DNA from: CAZBZG01 sp964496245
Lineage (GTDB): Bacteria > Planctomycetota > SZUA-567
DNA length: 8,057 bases
Direction of reading: 5' to 3'
Assembly: GCA_964496245.1 (NCBI GenBank)
Contig: CAZBZG010000221.1
Coordinates: 1 to 8,057, forward strand
In this document: positions 1-4,765 of the stretch, piece by piece
Layout of the letters: every line of letters starts with the position of its first letter
Position numbering within the stretch: the stretch's first letter is position 1
Notes under the pieces: generated by a model
What the model saw: the letters and a program-made list of their open reading frames with translations, nothing else
Told to the model about the DNA's origin: nothing
Databases searched by the model: none
Made by a program: the position numbers and the translations under genes

Positions 1-1
1 G

Positions 2-1219
2 CGTGCGCAGCTGGTTGCGCGCGCGGTGGAGCAGGCACTGGCCGCGCCCGTGGGCACCGAACCCTTGGCGACCCGGGATCTCACCGGCCAACGCGTGGTC
101 GTGGTGGTCGACGATCCCCAGCGGAACACGCCCGTGGACCAGATGCTGCCCGTGGTGCTGGCGGCGCTCGAGGGGTGTGGCGCCTCGCGGGAGACGATCC
201 AGGTAGTCATGGCGCTCGGACTTCACGCGCCGCCGTCCGAGGCCGCTGCCAGGCGCAAGCTGGGCCCGGCGTGTGCAGACAGCCTGTTGTGGCGGCCGAG
301 CGCCAACCGGGATCCCGGGCGGATCGCGCTGCTCGGTCGCACCCGCGCAGGCACGCCCGTGGTCCTGGACGAAGCCGTGGTCACCGCGGACTTCATCGTC
401 TGTCTCGGCAGCATCTTTCCCCACGCTCTGGCTGGCTGTACGGGGGGCTTGAAAGCACTCCTGCCGGGATGCGCGGCCGCGGAGACCATCCGGGCCAATC
501 ACCGGCTCGTGACCACGCTCGCGGACGTGGCCCAGACCGGTTTTTCGCCCGAGGCCAGTCCCATGCGCGCCGATCTGGAAGAGGCGTGCGGCCTGCTCCG
601 GGGCGAGGTCTTCCTGGTCAATGCCGTGCCCACGCCGCAGGGAGAGCTGGTGGAGGTGGTCGCGGGCGATCCCCGGGCCGCGCACCGGGCTGGCGCGCGG
701 CGCGCGACCGAGCTCTACGGCGTACACCTGGCTGCGCCCGCGGACGTGGCCGTGGTCTCGTCCCATCCGTACGAGATGAATCTCCGCCAGGCCGTCAAGG
801 CGGTGGGCAACCACGCGCTGGCGGTCCGGCCGGGCGGGACCCTGGTGCTCGCCATGCGGTGCGTGGAGGGGGTCGGCGACTACCATCTGCCCGCGCGCGC
901 GCCCTCGGCGCGATTGCTCCGCCTGCTCTTGCGCGTGTGCGGGCCGCGTCCCTTGATCGCCTTGAGCGATTGGCTGAACCGTGAAACCTGCCGAGCCGAC
1001 GACTTCCTGGTGCCCCTGGGCCTGGAGATCGCCGCTTCGCGGGATCTCTTCGTCTTTGCGCCAGACCTGGCCCCAGCGGCCATGAAGCGCATGCCGACCA
1101 TGCGTTTCTTCGCCGCCTGGGAGGAGGCCCTGGAGGCGGCCCGGCGCAAACACACCGGCCGTGCGCGCGTGGCCGTGTTTCCGTGGGGCGGGTTGACGTT
1201 CCCGCGGTTCGGGCAGTGA
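2..1219 (+). CDS. LarA-like nickel-pincer racemase/epimerase (DUF2088 family), 5' end cut by window
   Basis: Predicted cytoplasmic racemase or epimerase of the lactate racemase LarA family, which uses a nickel-pincer nucleotide cofactor and acts on 2-hydroxyacids; the substrate cannot be read from sequence. Numbering from the GTG at 26, it has D30 and R33, H67 (in ALGLH), H133, K143 (in GGLKALLPG), H159 (in RANH), Q255 and K258. These match Lactobacillus plantarum LarA D72, R75, H108, H174, K184, H200, Q295 and K298 with nearly identical spacing (H67-H133-K143-H159 exactly). K143 would carry the cofactor and H159 bind nickel. The frame is open to the window edge, and the residues before the GTG fit the usual family N-terminus, so the true start lies upstream and about 20-30 residues are missing. 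The stop is TGA. Neither larB, larC nor larE, needed to build the cofactor, is in view. The family contains many paralogues with other substrates, so lactate itself is only one possibility. Confidence 0.88.
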   Translation, partial: RAQLVARAVEQALAAPVGTEPLATRDLTGQRVVVVVDDPQRNTPVDQMLPVVLAALEGCGASRETIQVVMALGLHAPPSEAAARRKLGPACADSLLWRPSANRDPGRIALLGRTRAGTPVVLDEAVVTADFIVCLGSIFPHALAGCTGGLKALLPGCAAAETIRANHRLVTTLADVAQTGFSPEASPMRADLEEACGLLRGEVFLVNAVPTPQGELVEVVAGDPRAAHRAGARRATELYGVHLAAPADVAVVSSHPYEMNLRQAVKAVGNHALAVRPGGTLVLAMRCVEGVGDYHLPARAPSARLLRLLLRVCGPRPLIALSDWLNRETCRADDFLVPLGLEIAASRDLFVFAPDLAPAAMKRMPTMRFFAAWEEALEAARRKHTGRARVAVFPWGGLTFPRFGQ

Positions 1220-1284
1220 CCGGCGGCCGCCTTGTCTGCGGGAGGGCCGGGCGCGCTTGGGGATACTGTCCGACGGCGAAGTGG

Positions 1285-1325
1285 CGATCTCCCGCACCGG
1301 ATGCGAGGGGCGGTGCGGGAGATCG
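1285..1325. terminator. Perfect 15-bp inverted repeat between convergent genes, probable bidirectional terminator
   Basis: Arms at 1285-1299 and 1311-1325 are exact reverse complements, with an 11-nt loop. It lies 65 nt after the racemase stop and 12 nt beyond the stop of the convergent 74-aa gene, where a shared terminator would be expected. No run of T follows on either strand, so it is not a classic intrinsic terminator. It may act as a transcript-end stabiliser or with a termination factor. Confidence 0.6.
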
Positions 1326-1337
1326 GAGGTGGGCGGG

Positions 1338-1562
1338 TCAGTTGAGCGTGCTGCGTCCGAGCACGGACAGGATTCTGGACTTCAGCCAGGCCAGCACGCC
1401 GTGGTCGACCGGCTGCATCCAGCGGGTGCGATGTACGTATTGGTGGAGCCGGCGCTCGTGGATGTGCACGGCGGCCAAACGCACGCTGTCGCGCACGCGC
1501 GCCGGACGGGTCCTGCTCTTCACCCGATTGCGGAAGTGGGGGATGCTGTTCGTGTCGACCAT
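1338..1562 (-). CDS. Hypothetical basic 74-aa protein
   Basis: Small protein of 74 residues that I do not recognise. It is rich in arginine and histidine throughout (for example RNRVKSRTRPARVRDSVR near residues 11-28). It has no signal peptide, no long hydrophobic segment and no Cys-rich metal site. The case for a real gene is the start: ATG is preceded by AAAGGAG (plus-strand 1570-1576) at 7-nt spacing. The stop also falls just before a strong hairpin at 1285-1325. The C-terminal third (HGVLAWLKSRILSVLGRS) could form an amphipathic helix, so membrane-surface or nucleic-acid binding are both conceivable but unproven. It lies downstream of the 79-aa membrane-protein gene on the same strand, but a 244-nt gap with hairpins argues for separate transcription. 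Overlapping plus-strand frames lack comparable start signals. Confidence 0.6.
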   Translation of the reverse strand: MVDTNSIPHFRNRVKSRTRPARVRDSVRLAAVHIHERRLHQYVHRTRWMQPVDHGVLAWLKSRILSVLGRSTLN

Positions 1563-1567
1563 GGTCT

Positions 1568-1577
1568 CGCTCCTTTG
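1568..1577 (-). promoter_or_regulatory. Ribosome-binding segment of the 74-aa gene
   Basis: On the minus strand this reads CAAAGGAGCG. The AAAGGAG core ends 7 nt before the ATG and supports that start. The same ten bases occur before the 79-aa gene at 2051-2060. Confidence 0.65.
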
Positions 1578-1714
1578 TGCCCGCTTTTGCGGTCTGTCTC
1601 CAGTGTGCTCTGGTCCTTCCCGGTTTCATCCATAAAACGTGTCCCAGTCCCTCCTGTGACGGAGATGCCGTAACCGCTTTCGGTTCAGTTGGTTGTGTTG
1701 TTTTCTTGGTGGCG

Positions 1715-1772
1715 CTCAGCCCGGCCGGGGGCTGAGGCTTCGCAGGGGGCGGGTCCCGGGCCCGCCCCTGCG
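1715..1772. repeat. Two adjacent GC-rich hairpins in the 244-nt intergenic gap
   Basis: The first hairpin pairs 1715-1722 (CTCAGCCC) with 1729-1736 around a 6-nt loop. The second pairs 1741-1753 with 1761-1772 over 12 bp, with one bulged G and a 7-nt loop. They begin 34 nt beyond the stop of the minus-strand 79-aa gene, so they could end or stabilise its transcript. However, no T run follows on that strand. The rest of the gap 1563-1806 holds the 74-aa gene's ribosome-binding site and no gene that I can support. Confidence 0.5.
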
Positions 1773-1806
1773 GTTGGACGGTGGTGCATGCAAGCCGCTC
1801 ACGCGC

Positions 1807-2046
1807 TCAGCTAGCCTGCTCCTTGCCGGCTGCGTTCTGGTCCGCGCCAGCGGGTTCGGACTGCTTGGCGCCGAGCAGGACCAGACCGCAGAGGAGCACG
1901 ATGGCGCCCACCAGGGTGCCGGCGATCTGCTTGTAGCCGAATCCCGGCTGCGCCCCGAGCCCGAGGGTGTCGGCGAGTACGGCGACGATCAGAAGCACGA
2001 TCCCGATCACGGCCAACAAGATTCCCATGCTCTTCTTCTGCTGCAT
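1807..2046 (-). CDS. Small two-helix membrane protein, 79 aa
   Basis: Predicted inner-membrane protein with two hydrophobic helices, about residues 7-25 and 41-59. A short polar loop containing GLGAQPGFGYKQ joins them, and a hydrophilic Ala/Gln/Glu-rich tail follows (60-79). Small hypothetical membrane proteins with a comparable PGFG-KQ loop exist in several phyla as I recall; no function is known to me. The frame stays open upstream to 2433, but that extension has no membrane-protein or conserved character. I chose the internal ATG at 2046 because AAAGGAG (plus-strand 2053-2059) sits 6 nt before it and the protein begins with a basic residue pair followed directly by the first helix. A sigma70-like promoter lies about 100 nt upstream on the same strand. 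The lone Cys (residue 53) is within the second helix. Confidence 0.75.
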   Translation of the reverse strand: MQQKKSMGILLAVIGIVLLIVAVLADTLGLGAQPGFGYKQIAGTLVGAIVLLCGLVLLGAKQSEPAGADQNAAGKEQAS

Positions 2047-2050
2047 GATG

Positions 2051-2060
2051 CGCTCCTTTG
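2051..2060 (-). promoter_or_regulatory. Ribosome-binding segment that fixes the start of the 79-aa gene
   Basis: On the minus strand this reads CAAAGGAGCG, ending 4 nt before the ATG. Its AAAGGAG core has 6-nt spacing, which decides against the longer upstream frame. Confidence 0.65.
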
Positions 2061-2148
2061 CTACGCCCTCGTTGCGGAGGGGCCCTGTCCCCGAAATCCC
2101 GCGAAATCCTGCCATCTTCCGCATCACGTCCGCGGTGCCCAACCACTT

Positions 2149-2177
2149 ATGATACGGATTCGTGCCCAGGATCGCAA
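2149..2177 (-). promoter_or_regulatory. Sigma70-like promoter candidate for the 79-aa membrane protein
   Basis: On the minus strand, TTGCGA (2172-2177, 4 of 6 to consensus) is followed after exactly 17 nt by TATCAT (2149-2154, 5 of 6). Transcription would begin near 2142, giving a leader of about 95 nt before the ATG at 2046. In PVC bacteria the housekeeping consensus may differ, so this is a motif match only. Confidence 0.35.
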
Positions 2178-2332
2178 GGGCATAGCCTCGGCGTCCGCCG
2201 GGCCACCGCGGGCTGGCAGGCGTTCCGCGCGACAGACCACGTATCATGGAATGGAGGCATGGTTCAGAAGTCGGCGGCGTTCTGGGTGACACCATCTCGC
2301 TTGAGACGGTTCGGTCTTCCTGGCCAATACGA

Positions 2333-2349
2333 TGCCAAATGGTTTGGCA
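2333..2349. repeat. Short palindrome TGCCAAA-TGG-TTTGGCA
   Basis: A perfect 7-bp inverted repeat with a 3-nt centre, in noncoding DNA 21 nt left of the ACGAAG-type repeat element. It could be an operator or a hairpin forming part of that element. Nothing in the sequence assigns a binding protein. Confidence 0.5.
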
Positions 2350-2369
2350 CCAGACGTTTGTGGCAGAAT

Positions 2370-2467
2370 ACCACGAAGGGCACGAAGTCCACGAAGGCGT
2401 ATGAGCGCCCCCCTGTGATACCCTCCCTGTCATGCTCCGGTTTCATATTCTTCGCGCCCTTTGTGGT
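2370..2467. repeat. Intergenic repeat element: 9-nt ACGAAG-type tandem with inverted partner arm
   Basis: Three direct 9-mers lie at 2372-2398 (CACGAAGGG, CACGAAGTC, CACGAAGGC). An inverted, slightly diverged copy lies at 2450-2467: its reverse complement matches 2370-2387 in 16 of 18 bases, with 62 nt between the arms. Short 9-nt-period elements of the ACCACGAAG type, often with an inverted end, are dispersed in many bacterial genomes and are often mistranslated as peptides with a repeating threonine-lysine pattern; I recall them as frequent in PVC and related phyla. The 679-nt stretch 2047-2725 around it contains no gene that I can support. Confidence 0.6.
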
Positions 2468-2514
2468 GAAACACCATTTTCAGATGCACGACGATGTGCG
2501 ATGATGGTGATTTC
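2468..2514. repeat. Imperfect hairpin abutting the ACGAAG-type element
   Basis: The outer arm GAAACACCAT (2468-2477) pairs with ATGGTGATTTC (2504-2514) with one bulged base. An inner GCAC/GTGC stem (2486-2489 with 2496-2499) may stack on it. It begins at the base after the preceding inverted arm, so it may be part of the same mobile or structural unit. There is no T run to suggest a terminator. Confidence 0.4.
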
Positions 2515-2663
2515 CAGTGAACAGTGTCTCTCGCTTCATGGCAAAGACAACGGTGGAGATCAGACGTAAGTCGTGCATGAATCGCGGATTGCATGTGGAT
2601 GGAATGCGGACAAAACCCCACCGAAATTCCTTGATTTTTGCGCCCAGGTCGGCTTTGATTGCG

Positions 2664-2669
2664 TCTAAT
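2664..2669 (+). promoter_or_regulatory. Possible -10 box for the pilus operon
   Basis: TCTAAT matches the TATAAT consensus at 5 of 6 positions and lies 57 nt before the secretin ATG, leaving room for a leader with the Shine-Dalgarno site. No credible -35 box is found at 16-18 nt, so it may depend on an activator or another sigma factor, or may be chance. Confidence 0.22.
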
Positions 2670-2684
2670 AGGGTTGTCAGGGCC

Positions 2685-2747
2685 GCCGGCAGACAGCTGG
2701 GCGGCGCGGAGAGGAGGTGTGCGCGATGGGGGGATGCCGGCAGACAG
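2685..2747 (+). repeat. 12-bp direct repeat bracketing the secretin ribosome-binding site
   Basis: GCCGGCAGACAG occurs at 2685-2696 and again at 2736-2747, 51 nt apart. The second copy is inside the coding start. The Shine-Dalgarno sequence and the ATG lie between the copies. The flanks diverge quickly, so the repeat is short. Confidence 0.6.
2712..2718 (+). promoter_or_regulatory. Full Shine-Dalgarno site deciding the secretin start
   Basis: AGGAGGT lies 7 nt before the ATG at 2726. The in-frame GTG at 2717 overlaps this site and cannot be the start if the site is used, so translation is placed at 2726. Confidence 0.8.
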
Positions 2748-4762
2748 GCCCGCGCAAGCAGCTCGCGCTCCTGGGAGCCGTGCTGCTCTGGGGAGCTGCG
2801 GCGTGGGGGCCTGCGCGCGCGGCGCGCGCGGCCGAGGCGGAGATCGAACCCTCGCTCGTGTTGCCGCCCAAGGCCATGGAGGCGGCGCCCACCAAGGACG
2901 ATCTCCGTGAAGAGCGGGAACGCACGCTGGATGTAGCGGAGCGCAAGCTCCTCCAGGCGCGGCTCATGTTCGAACTCAAGCGTCTCCAGGCGTGCATCGA
3001 TCTGTGCGACGAGGTCCTGGCCATCCATCCGGGCAACAAGGCCGCGCGGCAGCTCAAGCGCCGGGCCGGGCAGCTTCGGCTCCAGGAAGAAACGGACAAG
3101 CTCGACACCGAACGCCGCATCCGCGACAACGCGCTGCTGGAGGCCGCCACCGAAGAGGGGTTGCCCGAGCCCTTTGGCCCGGAACTGCCGCGTCCCGACA
3201 TCGGCGAGGCGGACATGCCCTTCGCGGACACGCTGACCGACCGGGAGGCCCAGGAGCGTCTGCTCGGCGGCGTGATCCCGGAGATCAACCTGATCGAAGC
3301 GGATCTGAACTACGTGCTCCAACTCCTCTTCAAGACGACCGGGGTGAATATCGTCTACAAGCCCGACGACGTGGCCGGCAAGAGCGTGACCATCCACGCG
3401 CGCAACCTGACGCTCGAAGACATCCTCAAATACCTGAGCCGGACGCTCGACATCGGGTACACCGTGGACAAGGGCACGGTCTGGGTCTACGGCGCGGACA
3501 ATGCGGACGCTGCGCGCGCGCTCATGAAGCCCGTGGTCATCCCCATCAGCATCGGCATGACCGAGGCCGGGCAGGGCCAACGCGGTGCCGGAAGCGAGGG
3601 CGGCGGCGGGGGAGGCGTCGAAGAAGACGAAGGCACCCACATCGAAGAGGTGCTGACGTGGATGGCGGAGAACTGGCCGGGCTGGCCCGACGAGACCAAG
3701 TGGATGATCGACAAGAAGCTGAGCCGGCTCATCATCTCGAGCACCCCGGACATCATCCAGGACGTGCGCGAGATGGTCGCCATGCTCGACGTGCCCACGC
3801 CCCAGGTGCTGATCGTGGCGCGGTTCGTCCGGGTGGAGGAGGACGACCTGGATCAGCTCGGTTTCGACTGGAACCTGACGCCGAGCCCCAATCACATGCC
3901 GGACAGGGATGCCGACGGCAACCTGACCGACGAGGCCTGGCGCGACAACAAGGTGCGGCTGGGGCAAACGGACGCCAACCTCCAGGTCGCTGCCGATGCC
4001 TTCACCACGAGCGTTGCGAGCATACTCAACGATCACCAGCTCAGCGTGGCCATGCAGGCGCTGCGCCGCAAGACGGGGTCCAAGGTCTTGGTCGCTCCGC
4101 GCGTGATCGCGCAGAACGACCGGTGGGCCACGATCGACCTGACCGACAAATTCATCTGGTATCAGGACGTCGAAGTCGTCTTCAACGAAGTGACGACGGA
4201 CAGCACGTCTCAGAGCAGTCACACGGTGGTGCCCACCGATCCCAAGGAGGAAGAGGAGGGCTTTCGGCTCGATGTCAAGCCGCGTGTGGGAACCGACATG
4301 CGAACGATCACGCTCAAGGTCATTCCGCGGATCACGACGCGCGTAGGCAACGAGCCGAAGCGGGTTGTGGTCACGACCCCCGAGGGCACGGCAGAGCCCG
4401 TTGAGATCCCGGTCCCCATCATGAACACGCAGACGATCACCGTGGATGCAACGGTGGAAGACAACCATACCCTCGTGGTGGGCGGCCTCTTCCTGGACAC
4501 GGATACCCATACGCGCAGGAGCGTCCCCGTGCTCGACAAGTTGCCGATCCTGGGCAATCTGTTTCGCTCGAAAAACAAGAGCCGCGACCGCTCCTGCCTG
4601 CTGATCTTCGTCACCGCCCGCTTGCTCACGCCCAGGAATTCGCTCTACGACGACCGCGTCACGCGGGCCGAGGGCCGGCAGCGCGAACACGAAACCGTCC
4701 AGGGCCGGGGCGCGTCGGTGGAGGTGCTCAACGACTGGCTGGGAGACCCTGCCGGGAGATAG
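2726..4762 (+). CDS. Secretin (type II/III secretion and type IV pilus PilQ/GspD family), outer-membrane channel
   Basis: Predicted secretin of 678 residues, forming the multimeric outer-membrane gate for a pilus or secreted substrate. A signal peptide covers residues 1-37 (basic start, hydrophobic 13-30, likely cleavage after ARAAEA). Residues 65-115 look like a TPR-type helical repeat (AERKLLQARLMFELKRLQ, then HPGNKAARQLKRR), useful for periplasmic contacts. Residues 185-256 form a secretin N0/STN-type domain (EINLIEADLNYVLQLLFKTT, VTIHARNLTLEDILKYLS). A Gly- and Glu-rich linker (about 280-304) leads to an N1-like module (305-357, LIISSTPDIIQDVREMVAMLD). The secretin core spans about 360-636, with the hallmark VPVLDKLPILGNLFR at 600-614 and the closing strand LLIFVTARLL. 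It lacks the several N-domain repeats of large GspD proteins. A 40-residue tail follows the core. It leads the operon, 3 nt before the PilM-PilN gene. In gene order and character it resembles the secretin Amuc_1098; pilus or type II secretion use cannot be separated by sequence. Confidence 0.9.
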   Translation: MGGCRQTGPRKQLALLGAVLLWGAAAWGPARAARAAEAEIEPSLVLPPKAMEAAPTKDDLREERERTLDVAERKLLQARLMFELKRLQACIDLCDEVLAIHPGNKAARQLKRRAGQLRLQEETDKLDTERRIRDNALLEAATEEGLPEPFGPELPRPDIGEADMPFADTLTDREAQERLLGGVIPEINLIEADLNYVLQLLFKTTGVNIVYKPDDVAGKSVTIHARNLTLEDILKYLSRTLDIGYTVDKGTVWVYGADNADAARALMKPVVIPISIGMTEAGQGQRGAGSEGGGGGGVEEDEGTHIEEVLTWMAENWPGWPDETKWMIDKKLSRLIISSTPDIIQDVREMVAMLDVPTPQVLIVARFVRVEEDDLDQLGFDWNLTPSPNHMPDRDADGNLTDEAWRDNKVRLGQTDANLQVAADAFTTSVASILNDHQLSVAMQALRRKTGSKVLVAPRVIAQNDRWATIDLTDKFIWYQDVEVVFNEVTTDSTSQSSHTVVPTDPKEEEEGFRLDVKPRVGTDMRTITLKVIPRITTRVGNEPKRVVVTTPEGTAEPVEIPVPIMNTQTITVDATVEDNHTLVVGGLFLDTDTHTRRSVPVLDKLPILGNLFRSKNKSRDRSCLLIFVTARLLTPRNSLYDDRVTRAEGRQREHETVQGRGASVEVLNDWLGDPAGR

Positions 4763-4765
4763 CCC

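Noticed and set aside
26..1219. GTG at 26 as the true racemase start
   Set aside because: The frame is open to the window edge and the preceding residues continue the family N-terminus; there is no ribosome-binding site before 26.
1693..2289. 198-aa plus-strand ORF over the 79-aa gene
   Set aside because: It is antisense to a well-supported small membrane protein, runs through hairpins and has no credible start signal.
2343..2362. Sigma54-type promoter near TTTGGCACCAGACG
   Set aside because: It has a TGGCAC-like -24 element, but no GC at the required -12 spacing.
2372..2398. CRISPR array from the three 9-nt repeats
   Set aside because: Units are 9 nt and directly adjacent with no spacers; no cas genes are present.
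2047..2433. N-terminal extension of the 79-aa membrane protein to a 208-aa protein
   Set aside because: The extension crosses the intergenic repeat region and promoter candidate, has no protein-like pattern, and the internal ATG has a strong Shine-Dalgarno site.
2717..2725. GTG at 2717 as the secretin start
   Set aside because: It overlaps the AGGAGGT site that serves the ATG at 2726, leaving no ribosome-binding site for itself.
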